Source: Pseudomonadota bacterium (GTDB taxonomy: Bacteria > Pseudomonadota > Gammaproteobacteria > Burkholderiales > Burkholderiaceae_C). From it: DNA of 36,919 nucleotides. The translations under genes were made by a program, and so were the position numbers. The notes below the pieces were generated by a model. The model was not told the origin of the DNA and made no database searches. It saw nothing but the letters and a program-made list of their open reading frames with translations. The stretch is from NCBI GenBank assembly GCA_022566735.1, contig JADFIG010000034.1, positions 1 through 36,919 of the forward strand. The letters run 5' to 3'. Of the stretch, positions 26,469-35,846 are shown piece by piece. Positions within the stretch are counted from its first letter, which is position 1. The number at the start of each line of letters is the position of its first letter.

Positions 26469-27901
26469 GGGCTCGGGTGGACGCCCGCCGCCGCCAGGCC
26501 CTGGGCCAGCCGGCCCGCGCTGCGGTGGCCTGGGCATTGGCCTCGGCCGGGGTGTGCTCGGCGCAGGCCCGGTCGCTGCCCGGCGCGTTCAAGCTGGGCG
26601 CACCGAAGGCCCTCGCACCTCAGCCGCTCAAGCCGGTGGTGTGGGCCGACTTCCTGGGCCTCAACGCGCAGCTGCAGTGGTTCCCCGAGGAGATCGCGCG
26701 CCAGCAGGTCAGGCACCTGCAGGCGCTCGGCCTGAAGTGGGTGCGCCTGGCCTTGCACTGGATGCTGCTGGAGCCCGAGCCCGGTCAGCTCAAGTTCGAA
26801 GGCACCGACCGCATGATGGCCCTGGTCCAGCAGGCGGGCTTGCACAGCGTGGTCTACGTGGTGGGTTCGCCGCGTTTCGCCAGTTCGGCGCCGGCCGGTG
26901 CGCCCTACGCCGACAAGTACCCGCCGACCGACCCGCAGGTGTTCGCGCAGCGCATGGCCCAACTCGCCCAGCGCTACCCCATGGTGGACGTCTGGCAGGT
27001 CTGGAACGAGCCCAACATCCCCGGCTTCTGGCAGCCGCGCATCGACCCCGAAGGCTATGCGCGCCTGCTGCAGCCGGCGGTGCAAGCCCTGCGCAAGGCC
27101 GTGCCCGACAAGCCCATCGCCCTGGCCGGCATGGCCTACTACAGCGAGATGGCCGGCCGCGGCGGGCTGATGCTCGAATCCCTGGGCAAGCTGGGTGTCT
27201 TCCAGCTCAAGCTGATCGCCTGCTACCACCCCTACACGGCCGAGCCGGAGGGGGCGCAAGGCGGCGCGCGCGATTTCCTCACCCACGCGCCCTTCGTCAA
27301 CAAGGGCCTGCGGGCCCTGGGCGCACAGCAGGTCTGGGCCACCGAGTGGGGCTGGTCCAGCTACGACGGCCCCAAGGAAGAGCAGCCCATCGTGGGCGAG
27401 GCCGGCCAGGCCGGGCACACGCTCAAGCGCCTGGCGCTCATGGCCACGCAGGACTTCGACCGCATCTTCCTGTTCACGCTGGCCGATCTCGACGCCCGCG
27501 CCGGTGTGCGTGACCGCCGCTATGGCTTGCTGCGCGAGAACGGTGCGCGCAAGCCGGTCTACCACGCCCTGCAGCGCTTCCTGGCCATCTGCGGGCCGCG
27601 CCTGGAGCCCGGCACGCCGGTGCGCTTCGACGGCAGCGCCGGGCGTTCGGGCGCCGCCGCCGAGGCCCTGCCCGACGGGCTGGTCAGCATCGCCTGGCGC
27701 CGCCCCGACGGCAAGCGCGTGTGGATGGCCTGGGCGCACCAGCCCATGAACGTGAGCCTGGTCGACCTGGTGGGTGCGGCGGGTGCGGCCAGGTCGGCCA
27801 CCTGGCACCAGCCCGTGGCCGGCACCCAGCGCGAGGTCCGCATCGAGGCCGGTGTGCTGCGCCTGGACGTGGGCACCGACTTGCAGATCCTGGTGTGGTG
27901 A
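26465..27901 (+). CDS. Secreted clan-A glycoside hydrolase (PslG-like, GH39/GH5 type)
   Basis: A 478-residue enzyme with an N-terminal signal peptide (AAVAWALASAGV then CSAQA), so it acts in the periplasm or outside. It has a TIM barrel with the acid/base E182 in WQVWNEPNIPGFW and the nucleophile E294 in WATEWGWSSY, with FLGLNAQLQWFP near the start and RYGLLRENGARKPVYHALQRFL before a C-terminal beta-sandwich-like part. PslG of Pseudomonas, encoded in the psl exopolysaccharide operon, is of this kind and cuts polymer or misprocessed glycolipid. The GTG start overlaps the previous stop (GTGA). The substrate is inferred to be the polymer made by this cluster. Confidence 0.88.
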   Translation: MRARVDARRRQALGQPARAAVAWALASAGVCSAQARSLPGAFKLGAPKALAPQPLKPVVWADFLGLNAQLQWFPEEIARQQVRHLQALGLKWVRLALHWMLLEPEPGQLKFEGTDRMMALVQQAGLHSVVYVVGSPRFASSAPAGAPYADKYPPTDPQVFAQRMAQLAQRYPMVDVWQVWNEPNIPGFWQPRIDPEGYARLLQPAVQALRKAVPDKPIALAGMAYYSEMAGRGGLMLESLGKLGVFQLKLIACYHPYTAEPEGAQGGARDFLTHAPFVNKGLRALGAQQVWATEWGWSSYDGPKEEQPIVGEAGQAGHTLKRLALMATQDFDRIFLFTLADLDARAGVRDRRYGLLRENGARKPVYHALQRFLAICGPRLEPGTPVRFDGSAGRSGAAAEALPDGLVSIAWRRPDGKRVWMAWAHQPMNVSLVDLVGAAGAARSATWHQPVAGTQREVRIEAGVLRLDVGTDLQILVW

Positions 27902-27912
27902 GGCGCAAGGCG

Positions 27913-29148
27913 ATGTCTTTCACGCAGTCCCCCCGGCGCATCCTCTGGACGATGCCTTACCTGCCCTGGCCCATCACCAGCGGTGGCAAGGCCCGCCAGT
28001 ACCACCTGCTGCGCTGCATGGCCGAGCGCGGCCACCGCATCACCCTGCTGGTGCAGTCCAGGACCCCGCTGGACGCGGATGTGCGCGCAGCCCTGCAGCC
28101 GCTGGTGGAAGAGCTCATCGTGCTGCCGCGCCGCCCGCTCAGGCACCCGCTGACCCTGTGGCGTGCGGCCACCTCGCGCCTGCCGCTGCTGACCAGCGTC
28201 AATGGCTTCGCGCCGGCGCTGACGGCCCGCTTCGAGGCCTTGCTGCAAAGCCATCCCTGGGACGTGGTGCAGATCGAGCACAGCTACGGCCTGCAGCCAT
28301 TCCTCGCGGCCTTGCGCCGCCACCGCCAGCCCTTCCTGCTGGTCGAGCACAACGTCGAGTCCGAGCTCGGCGCCGCCACCTACGGCAAGTGGCCGCTGTG
28401 GGCGAGGCCCCTGGCCTGGTTCGACCAATGGCGCGCACGCCGTTGGGAGCGCGAGACCCTGGCCCAGGCCGCTGTGGTCGTGGGCGTGACCGAGGCCGAT
28501 GCGCGCAAGCTCGCGGCCATCGGCGGGCGGCCCACCTGCGTGGTCAGCAACGGCGTCGACACGCGCGGCTTCGCGGCCGTGCAGCCCGATGCGGCCTCGC
28601 AGCGCGTGCTGTTTGTGGGCAACTACGAATACGCGCCCAACCTCGATGCGGTCGAGTGGGCGCTCGATGCGGTCTGGCCCAGGCTGTGGGCGCTGAACCC
28701 GCAGGCCCGCTTCGTGGTGTGCGGCCATGCCCTGCCCGAGGCTTGGCGCCAGCGCTGGCCCGACGCGCGCATCGACTGGCGCGGCTACGTGCCCAGCCTG
28801 CCCGAGGTGCAGTCGCAATCGGCCGTGTTCATGGCCCCGCTGCGCAGCGGCGGCGGCTCCAAGCTCAAGGTGCTCGAAGCCTTGGCCGCAGGCTTGCCGG
28901 TGGTCAGCACCCGCGAAGGGCTGTCCGGGCTGGATGTGCAGGACGGCGTGCAAGCCCGCGTGGCCGACAGCGCCGAGGCCATGGCCCAGGCCGTCGCCGA
29001 GCTGCTGGCCGAGCCCCAGCGCGCCCAGGCCCTGGGGCTGGCGGCGCGCGCGCACGTCGGCCGCCGCTTCGACTGGGCAGCCGCGGCCGACCAGCTCGAA
29101 GCCGCGCATGCGGCCCTGCGCGCCCAGGCCGGCAAGGAGCGCGCATGA
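27913..29148 (+). CDS. Glycosyltransferase family 4 protein (WcaI/PimA-type GT-B)
   Basis: A 411-residue GT-B enzyme. The N-domain opens MSFTQSPRRILWTMPYLPWP with SGGKARQYHLLRCMAERGH, and the C-domain has RVLFVGNYEYAPNLDAVEWAL, followed by APLRSGGGSKLKVLEALAAGLPVVST, the classic donor-binding loop with the E-x7-E arrangement of GT4 proteins of the stealth-like SGGGSKLK type. The start ATG 27913 was chosen; an in-frame GTG at 27898 is possible. It sits 11 bp after the hydrolase stop and overlaps the next gene by ATGA. The sugar is unknown. Confidence 0.9.
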   Translation: MSFTQSPRRILWTMPYLPWPITSGGKARQYHLLRCMAERGHRITLLVQSRTPLDADVRAALQPLVEELIVLPRRPLRHPLTLWRAATSRLPLLTSVNGFAPALTARFEALLQSHPWDVVQIEHSYGLQPFLAALRRHRQPFLLVEHNVESELGAATYGKWPLWARPLAWFDQWRARRWERETLAQAAVVVGVTEADARKLAAIGGRPTCVVSNGVDTRGFAAVQPDAASQRVLFVGNYEYAPNLDAVEWALDAVWPRLWALNPQARFVVCGHALPEAWRQRWPDARIDWRGYVPSLPEVQSQSAVFMAPLRSGGGSKLKVLEALAAGLPVVSTREGLSGLDVQDGVQARVADSAEAMAQAVAELLAEPQRAQALGLAARAHVGRRFDWAAAADQLEAAHAALRAQAGKERA

Positions 29149-30254
29149 AGGTCGGGCTGGACTTCCGCGCCGTCACCGCCGCCCCCAAGTCGGGCGTGGC
29201 CCGCCAGACCCTGGCCCTGCACGAGTGCGTGCGTCGGCGCGCAGGCACCGAGGTGCTTGCCCTCACCGCCGCACCCGCCGACCACCCGCACCGCCACAAG
29301 GCCGTGTGTCCCGTGTTCGCCAGCCCCGTCGATGGCCTGCACCGCCCGGCCGAGCGCTGGCGCTTCGAGCGCCACTTCCTGCCCGAAGCCATCACCGCGC
29401 ATGGCATCGACGTCTACGTGGCCTCGGTCAACATGGGCTTGCCCATCGGCCTGACGGCGGCGCAACGCCAGCGCACCCGCTGGGTGCTGCACCTGCACGA
29501 CGTCTTCCAGATCACGCAGCGCAACCGCCACGCCTCGGCCTGGCGCGAGCGTGCCTACCGCCTCATCGACCGCTTCAGCATCGGCCACGCGGTGCGCCTG
29601 GCCGACGCCATCTGGGTGCCGTCCGACCACACGGCGCAGTCGCTGATGGACCTCCACCCGCATGCCAGCGAACGCATCCGCGTGCTGCCCAATGCCGTGC
29701 CCGCCGAGGCCTGGCGCTGCCTGCAGCAGGACGTGTTCGCGCCCCCCCGCTACTGGCTGGTGGTGGGCACGCGCGAGCCCCGCAAGAACGTGCCCTGGTT
29801 CGTCGCGGCCTGGGCCCAGGCCCGCCGCCAGTGGCCCGAGCTCATCCCCGAGCTGGTGCTGATCGGCCACCCGGACGACGTGCCCGGCGCGCCCGAGGGG
29901 GTGCGCTTCGTGCATGGCATCCAGGACGCCCAGCTGGCCGGCTGGTACCGCCAGGCCGAGCGGCTGTGGCACCCTTCGCTGGCAGAGGGTTTTGGCCTGC
30001 CCGTGGTCGAAGCGGCCGCGTGCGGCACGCCGGTGGCCAGCGCCCGGGGGTCCGCGCTCGACGAGGTCACGCCACCGGGATCGCCCCGCTTCGATCCGCA
30101 CGACACCGCCGCCCTGCTGGCCCTGATGCACCAGGTGGCCGAGCAGCGCCGCAGCCCCTCCGATGCCCCCGAGCGCCTGCTCCAGTGGGCCCAGCGCTAC
30201 GACCTGCCCGCGCACGCCCAGCGCGTGGACGAACTGCTTGAGGAGCTGGTGTGA
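29145..30254 (+). CDS. Glycosyltransferase family 4 protein
   Basis: A 369-residue GT-B enzyme. N-domain features are MKVGLDFRAVTAAPKSGVAR and HLHDVFQITQRNRH; the junction has RVLPNAVP. The C-domain has the standard WLVVGTREPRKNVPWFVAAW and the nucleotide-sugar motif PSLAEGFGLPVVEAAACGTP with both glutamates of E-x7-E. Similar enzymes add mannose, rhamnose or galactose in O-antigen and colanic-acid assembly. Its ATG overlaps the stop of the previous GT4 (ATGA) and its stop overlaps the polymerase start (GTGA), so the three are translationally coupled. Confidence 0.92.
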   Translation: MKVGLDFRAVTAAPKSGVARQTLALHECVRRRAGTEVLALTAAPADHPHRHKAVCPVFASPVDGLHRPAERWRFERHFLPEAITAHGIDVYVASVNMGLPIGLTAAQRQRTRWVLHLHDVFQITQRNRHASAWRERAYRLIDRFSIGHAVRLADAIWVPSDHTAQSLMDLHPHASERIRVLPNAVPAEAWRCLQQDVFAPPRYWLVVGTREPRKNVPWFVAAWAQARRQWPELIPELVLIGHPDDVPGAPEGVRFVHGIQDAQLAGWYRQAERLWHPSLAEGFGLPVVEAAACGTPVASARGSALDEVTPPGSPRFDPHDTAALLALMHQVAEQRRSPSDAPERLLQWAQRYDLPAHAQRVDELLEELV

Positions 30255-31654
30255 GCGCGGCCCCGGCTTCGCCCCTGCGCTGGCTGCCGTTGCTGGCGGG
30301 CCTGCTGTTCGGCGCGGCCTTCATGCTGGGTGGCCTGCCCGTGTTGCTGCTGGGCCTGGCGGTGGTGCTGGTGCTCGTCAGCGTCCTGGCCCGGCCACTG
30401 CGTGGCCTGCTGGCCTTCTGCGTGATCGCGCCCTTCATCCCCTGGACCACCGTCACCCTGGGCATCCGCATGACGGTGTCCGAAGCCCTGCTCGCCCTGA
30501 CCTGGGCCGGGGTCGCCTGGCAGTGGTTGATGGGCCGCCTGCCTCCCCTGCAGCGCGGCCCCACCGAGCGCACGATGGCCTGGCTCATCCTGTGGTCCCT
30601 GGTGCCCTTGGCGGCCGGGCAGCTGATGGTGCATGGCGTCGAAGGCAATGGCCCGGTCAACTGGGTGCGCTGGCTGCTCAACCTGTCCACGCTGTTCCTG
30701 GTGCCCCTGCTCACGCCCTTGCCCGAACAGCGCCGCCAGATGATGGACTGCCTGGTCATCGGCTTCGCGGCCATGCTCGCGCTGTCGCTGTTCCACTTCC
30801 TCCGCACCCCCGATGCCCGCGTGATGATCCCGGTGCTGGCCAGCCTGAAGTACGCCCACCCCGAAGCCATCCAGGACATCTTCTCGGCCAACTACACCCG
30901 CATGGCCTCGCCCTGGGTGCACCCCAACTCCACCGGCGGCGCCTTGCTGCTGGGCGTGCCGCTGGCCTTCTTCTACGGCATCACGCAGCGTGGCTGGCGG
31001 CGTGCGCTGAGCATGGCCGTCGCCCTGGCCGGGGCGGCCGGCATCGTCTTCAGCGGCTCGCGCGGGGCCTTGCTGTGCCTGGGCGCCCTGGTGGTCTGGC
31101 TGGCCTGGCGGCGCGTCCCCGGCGCCGGCCGCACCTTGCTGATCGGCACCGCCCTGGCCGCCGTGATGCTGGTGGCCTACCCGCCCGCGCAGCAGCGCCT
31201 GCTGTCGCTGTTCCAGGGCGCCAAGGACGCCAGCACCAGCGTGCGCTTCGACGAGTACCGCAACTTCCACCGCGCCATCGAGCGCTACCCGCTGGGCCTG
31301 GGCTTCAAGGTCGACCCGCCGCCGCCCGGCAGCGACCTCTTCGGCATCTCCAACCTCTGGCTCAACTACATGTACAAGCTGGGCGCGCCGGCCATGCTGC
31401 TGTTCATCGCCATCACCGTGGCGTGGTGGCGCGAGGTGCGCCAGCTCGGCGACCTCGCCCGCATGAACGCCGACAACGCCCTGCGCGTGGGCAGCGTCGG
31501 CGCCATGCTCGCGGCCCTGCTCACCGGTTTCATCGACCACTACTTCAGCTTCACCCAGGTGCTCCTGGCCCTGTTCTGGCTCACGATGGCCATCAGCCTC
31601 CAGCAGTCCAGACCGGTGCCACCACCTTCAGCGCCCCCGAGTTCGACACCATGA
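30251..31654 (+). CDS. O-antigen ligase/polymerase family protein (Wzy-type)
   Basis: Integral membrane protein of 467 residues with about ten to twelve helices. It has the Wzy_C/O-antigen ligase pattern: HPNSTGGALLLGVPLAFFYGI, then IVFSGSRGALLCLGALVVW, and the periplasmic RFDEYRNFHRAIERYPLGLGFK, where the arginine and histidine of such loops are catalytic in related enzymes. It also ends with SNLWLNYMYKLGAPAMLLF. In this cluster it most likely polymerises undecaprenyl-linked repeat units. GTG start overlaps the preceding stop. I did not find a ligase-specific feature to separate it from WaaL, but context favours a polymerase. Confidence 0.86.
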   Translation: MSAAPASPLRWLPLLAGLLFGAAFMLGGLPVLLLGLAVVLVLVSVLARPLRGLLAFCVIAPFIPWTTVTLGIRMTVSEALLALTWAGVAWQWLMGRLPPLQRGPTERTMAWLILWSLVPLAAGQLMVHGVEGNGPVNWVRWLLNLSTLFLVPLLTPLPEQRRQMMDCLVIGFAAMLALSLFHFLRTPDARVMIPVLASLKYAHPEAIQDIFSANYTRMASPWVHPNSTGGALLLGVPLAFFYGITQRGWRRALSMAVALAGAAGIVFSGSRGALLCLGALVVWLAWRRVPGAGRTLLIGTALAAVMLVAYPPAQQRLLSLFQGAKDASTSVRFDEYRNFHRAIERYPLGLGFKVDPPPPGSDLFGISNLWLNYMYKLGAPAMLLFIAITVAWWREVRQLGDLARMNADNALRVGSVGAMLAALLTGFIDHYFSFTQVLLALFWLTMAISLQQSRPVPPPSAPPSSTP

Positions 31655-32475
31655 AACACCGCATCCTCCACAGCACCGACCTGCGCGAGCGCCTCGCCGA
31701 GTACGCCTCTCGCCTGGGCGTCGGCGTGCCCGAACTCACCGAAGCCTTCGACTGGATGGGCGCCAACAACGTGGTGTTCGAGCAGGTCGGCCGCGGCGGC
31801 GTCACCGACAGCTACATCGCCTACGTCAACATCGAAAAGCGCATCAGCCACCCGCTGGCCCGCCGCTTCTACGCCATGCTGCGCGACGAGATCCCGGCCG
31901 GCTTCGTGCCGCTGTACGGCCTCAACTGGCCCACGCTGGTCGACCGCTGGCGCCGCGCCTGGGAGCAGGTCTACAACATGCTGATCAACAAGATCCCCAG
32001 TCACCACGTGCGCCTGGCGTGGTTGCGCCTGGGCGGCGCCAGGATCGGCAAGGGCTCGACCGTGTGGCGCAACACCGAGGTCATCGGCATCGAAGGCCTG
32101 CAGATCGGCGATGACAGCTGCGTGGGCTGGCACTGCCAGCTCGACGCGCGTGCCGGCCTGCGCATCGGCAACCACGTCACCATCGCCTCGCACGTCATTG
32201 TCATCGCCGGCGGGCATGACCTCAACGCGCCCGAGTTCTGGGCCTTCGGCGCCCCCATCGCCATCGAGGACTACGCCTGGCTCACCACCCGCGTCATCCT
32301 GCTGGCTGGCGCCCACATCGGTGAAGGCGCGGTGGTGGCAGCCAACACCGTGATCTCCAAGCCGGTCGCGCCCTACGCGATCGTGGGCGGGCAGGGCGGC
32401 AAGGTGCTGGGTGAGCGCGTGCGTGGCCTGAACTACAAGGTGGGCGGCAAGGGCTTGTTCACCCTGCTGCACTGA
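31651..32475 (+). CDS. Left-handed beta-helix acyltransferase (WcaF/DapH-like) with an extra N-terminal region
   Basis: A 274-residue protein. Residues from about 120 on form a hexapeptide-repeat helix: LRLGGARIGKGSTVWRNTEV, GLQIGDDSCVGWHCQL, GLRIGNHVTIASHVIVIAGG, then the histidine and DLNAP of WcaF-type acetyltransferases, GAHIGEGAVVAANTVISK and YAIVGGQGGKVLGER. This suits O-acetylation of a polysaccharide sugar. The first 115 residues (LTEAFDWMGANNVVFEQVGR, LYGLNWPTLVDRWRRAWEQV) do not match the usual WcaF start and I do not recognise them. The start overlaps the polymerase stop (ATGA). Confidence 0.83.
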   Translation: MKHRILHSTDLRERLAEYASRLGVGVPELTEAFDWMGANNVVFEQVGRGGVTDSYIAYVNIEKRISHPLARRFYAMLRDEIPAGFVPLYGLNWPTLVDRWRRAWEQVYNMLINKIPSHHVRLAWLRLGGARIGKGSTVWRNTEVIGIEGLQIGDDSCVGWHCQLDARAGLRIGNHVTIASHVIVIAGGHDLNAPEFWAFGAPIAIEDYAWLTTRVILLAGAHIGEGAVVAANTVISKPVAPYAIVGGQGGKVLGERVRGLNYKVGGKGLFTLLH

Positions 32476-32491
32476 GCCGGGAGACGACGCC

Positions 32492-33913
32492 ATGCTGGGT
32501 GCCGCATCGCTGCTGACGCTGGTCACCCTCGGGGGGCTGGTGGCAGGGTTCGCCCGCGAGTGGCTGCTCGTGGCCAGCTGGGGCGCCAGCGCGCGCACCG
32601 ACGCCTACGTCATCGCCATGTTCCTGCCCGAAGCGGTGCGCGGCATGCTGGCCGCAGGCGTGTTCACCTCTTCGGCGCTGGCCTTGTGGCAAGGGCGCGA
32701 GCCGGCGCAGCGCGGCCCCTGGTTCAGCCAGATCAATGCCGGCCTGATGTGGGTCAGCGTGGGTCTGGCGGCGGTCTTCGCACTGGGGGCGCCGCTGTGG
32801 GTGCAGCTCATGGCGCCGGGCCTGGCCGATGCGCACCAGTTGATCACCCAACGCAGCCTGGCCATCCTGGCCTGGTGCCTGCCGGGCATCGTGCTGCAGG
32901 CCTGGTGGGCCATGCCGCGCCATGCCGGCGGACACTTCCTGCTCGCGGGCACGGCCTCGCTGCTCTACAACCTGCCCGCGCTGGCCTACCTGGGCTGGCA
33001 GCGCGAGGCCGCCCAGCCAGAAGCCTTGTCCTGGGCGTTCGTGGCCGGCAGCGCGCTGTCGGCCGCCATGCTGTGGCCGTCGGCCCGGCGCTACGGCCTG
33101 CGCTGGCAGGCGGGGGGCGGCTGCCTGGCGGCGCTGCGCGAATGGGGTGGGCAACTGGCCCCTTTGCTGGGCAGCGCGCTGGCCGGACAAGGCATCACCC
33201 TGCTGGAGCGCGTCGTGGCGTCCTACCTGGGCGAAGGCGTGGTCACCGGCATCAACCTGGCGCGCAAGCTCATGAACCTGCCCCTGGTGGCGCTGCAAAG
33301 CCTCAACCAGGTGCTGCTGAGCCTCATGAGCCGCCGCCAGTCGGAGCGCCTGGCCCTGTTGCGTGGCGGCTTGGCCGCGGTCACCCTGGTCAGCCTGCCG
33401 GCCGCGCTGGGTTTGATGCTGGGGGCGCCGGCGCTCATCGCCTTGCTCTTCCCGAAGGTCCAGGGCACCGCGGCCCTGGTCAGCCTGCTGGCCGGCTATG
33501 CCGCCATCCTCGTGCTGGCGGGCTGGAACACCCTGCTGGCGCGCTACCACTACGCCGAGGGCGACACCCGCGGCCCTGTCCTGGCCGAGTTGCGTGGCAG
33601 CCTGCTGCAAGCCTTGTCGCTGCCCGTGCTGGCCTGGGCGTTCGGCCCGCTGGGCATCGTCTGGGCCCTGATGGCGGGCACGCTCCTGACAGGGTGGCAC
33701 CTGCTGCAGGTGCCCGCCCTGCAGGGCGATCGCGCGGCGCTGGGGTTGCGCGCGCAGGCGGCTGTCTGCGCCTTGCTGCTGGGCCTGGCCTGGGTGCTGT
33801 TGCGCCCGCGCCTGTCGGCGCAGCCCGCCTGGCTGCTGGCCGAGGCCGCGGCGCTGGGGCTGGTGTGCCTGCTGGGCGTGGCGGCGTGGTTGCGCCCCTG
33901 GCGTGTGCGCTGA
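32492..33913 (+). CDS. MurJ/MviN-family lipid flippase (Wzx role)
   Basis: A 473-residue protein with about 12-14 helices of the MOP superfamily. It begins AASLLTLVTLGGLVAGFARE with ASWGASARTDAYVIAMFLPE, the N-terminal motif of MurJ/MviN-type flippases (the A-x-x-x-G-x-S-x-x-T-D-A-Y pattern), and has WLLVASWG and VASYLGEGVVTGINLARKLMNLP later. No C-terminal extra domain is seen. In MurJ this fold moves lipid II; in EPS loci such proteins stand in for Wzx and flip the undecaprenyl-linked repeat. A GGGAG box lies 8 nt before the ATG. It is the last gene of the cluster. Confidence 0.87.
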   Translation: MLGAASLLTLVTLGGLVAGFAREWLLVASWGASARTDAYVIAMFLPEAVRGMLAAGVFTSSALALWQGREPAQRGPWFSQINAGLMWVSVGLAAVFALGAPLWVQLMAPGLADAHQLITQRSLAILAWCLPGIVLQAWWAMPRHAGGHFLLAGTASLLYNLPALAYLGWQREAAQPEALSWAFVAGSALSAAMLWPSARRYGLRWQAGGGCLAALREWGGQLAPLLGSALAGQGITLLERVVASYLGEGVVTGINLARKLMNLPLVALQSLNQVLLSLMSRRQSERLALLRGGLAAVTLVSLPAALGLMLGAPALIALLFPKVQGTAALVSLLAGYAAILVLAGWNTLLARYHYAEGDTRGPVLAELRGSLLQALSLPVLAWAFGPLGIVWALMAGTLLTGWHLLQVPALQGDRAALGLRAQAAVCALLLGLAWVLLRPRLSAQPAWLLAEAAALGLVCLLGVAAWLRPWRVR

Positions 33914-33949
33914 TCCGGCGACGACCAGGCCGTGGTTGCAAACAACACT

Positions 33950-33979
33950 TTGCGAAAACGCGAAAACCTGTGTTAAAGT
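33950..33979 (+). promoter_or_regulatory. Promoter of the tRNA-tuf operon
   Basis: TTGCGA (33950-33955) and TAAAGT (33974-33979) with an 18-bp spacer form a good -35/-10 pair, followed by the GC-rich discriminator CTAGGGC typical of stringently controlled tRNA promoters. It lies 14 bp before tRNA-Tyr. Confidence 0.7.
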
Positions 33980-33993
33980 CTAGGGCTTGCCTT

Positions 33994-34079
33994 GGAGGGG
34001 TGCCCGAGTGGCTAAAGGGGGCAGACTGTAAATCTGTTGGCTTACGCCTACGCTGGTTCGAATCCAGCCTCCTCCACCA
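33994..34079 (+). tRNA. tRNA-Tyr (GUA)
   Basis: An 86-nt class II tRNA including an encoded CCA. The acceptor GGAGGGG pairs with CTCCTCC (one G-U), the anticodon loop is CTGTAAA with GTA, and a long variable arm (TTGGCTTACGCCTAC region) fits tRNA-Tyr. The T-loop GGTTCGAATCC is intact. First of three tRNAs ahead of tuf, the usual bacterial order Tyr-Gly-Thr-tuf. Confidence 0.97.
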
Positions 34080-34175
34080 GGCAAACCCGTTGCGAATGTT
34101 GCTGCAAGTGTCATTGCGGGCGGGTGCAGATGAGGCGCGGCGTGCGCAGGGTGCCGATGTGGCCTGGCGCGTTCG

Positions 34176-34193
34176 CGGTTCGTCGGTGAACCG
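34176..34193 (+). other. Small hairpin between tRNA-Tyr and tRNA-Gly
   Basis: CGGTTC and GAACCG form a perfect 6-bp stem around a 6-nt loop 12 bp before tRNA-Gly. It may help processing of the polycistronic tRNA precursor. Confidence 0.35.
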
Positions 34194-34205
34194 AATGACT
34201 CCCGA

Positions 34206-34279
34206 GCGGGAGTAGTTCAATGGTAGAACCTTAGCCTTCCAAGCTAATGACGCGGGTTCGATTCCCGTCTCCCGCTCCA
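34206..34279 (+). tRNA. tRNA-Gly (UCC)
   Basis: A 74-nt tRNA with encoded CCA. The acceptor GCGGGAG pairs with CTCCCGC, discriminator T, anticodon TCC in loop CTTCCAA between TTAGC and GCTAA, T-loop GGTTCGATTCC. Conserved position between tRNA-Tyr and tRNA-Thr. Confidence 0.97.
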
Positions 34280-34321
34280 CAGGTCAAGGTTTTGTCATAA
34301 GCAGCGTGATACCATCGCGGT

Positions 34322-34337
34322 CTTCGCTGATGCGAAG
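34322..34337 (+). other. Hairpin in the tRNA-Gly/tRNA-Thr spacer
   Basis: CTTCGC and GCGAAG form a perfect 6-bp stem with loop TGAT. It is the first of two consecutive hairpins in this spacer. Confidence 0.4.
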
Positions 34338-34350
34338 GTTGTGTCTGATG

Positions 34351-34394
34351 TCGACACGGGTCTGGGTTCTGCCCTGAGCCCATACCCGTGTCGA
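34351..34394 (+). other. Long hairpin directly before tRNA-Thr
   Basis: TCGACACGGGT (34351-34361) and ACCCGTGTCGA (34384-34394) form a perfect 11-bp stem around a 22-nt loop in which TGGG/CCCA can pair further. The stem ends one base before the tRNA-Thr 5' end, so it likely affects 5' processing (RNase P or E) or transcript folding. No T-run follows, so it is not an intrinsic terminator. Confidence 0.6.
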
Positions 34395-34395
34395 T

Positions 34396-34470
<75 letters not shown>

Positions 34471-34521
34471 CACCCTCTTCATCTTTTTTGGCTCACTTCT
34501 GGATCGCTAGGAGCGATAGAC

Positions 34522-35712
<1,191 letters not shown>

Positions 35713-35726
35713 ATTTCCCAGGCCAC

Positions 35727-35802
35727 AGGGGCATAGCTCAATTGGCAGAGCGTCGGTCTCCAAAACCGAAGGTTGGGGGTTCGAGACCCTCTGCCCCTGC
35801 CA
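35727..35802 (+). tRNA. tRNA-Trp (CCA)
   Basis: A 76-nt tRNA with encoded CCA. The acceptor AGGGGCA pairs with TGCCCCT, discriminator G (the identity base for Trp), anticodon CCA in CTCCAAA, T-loop GGTTCGAGACC. Fourteen bases after tuf; conserved between tuf and secE. Confidence 0.97.
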
Positions 35803-35846
35803 CCCGCCACTGATCACGGCGGTTGGTTTTCAGGCTACCAAGCATC

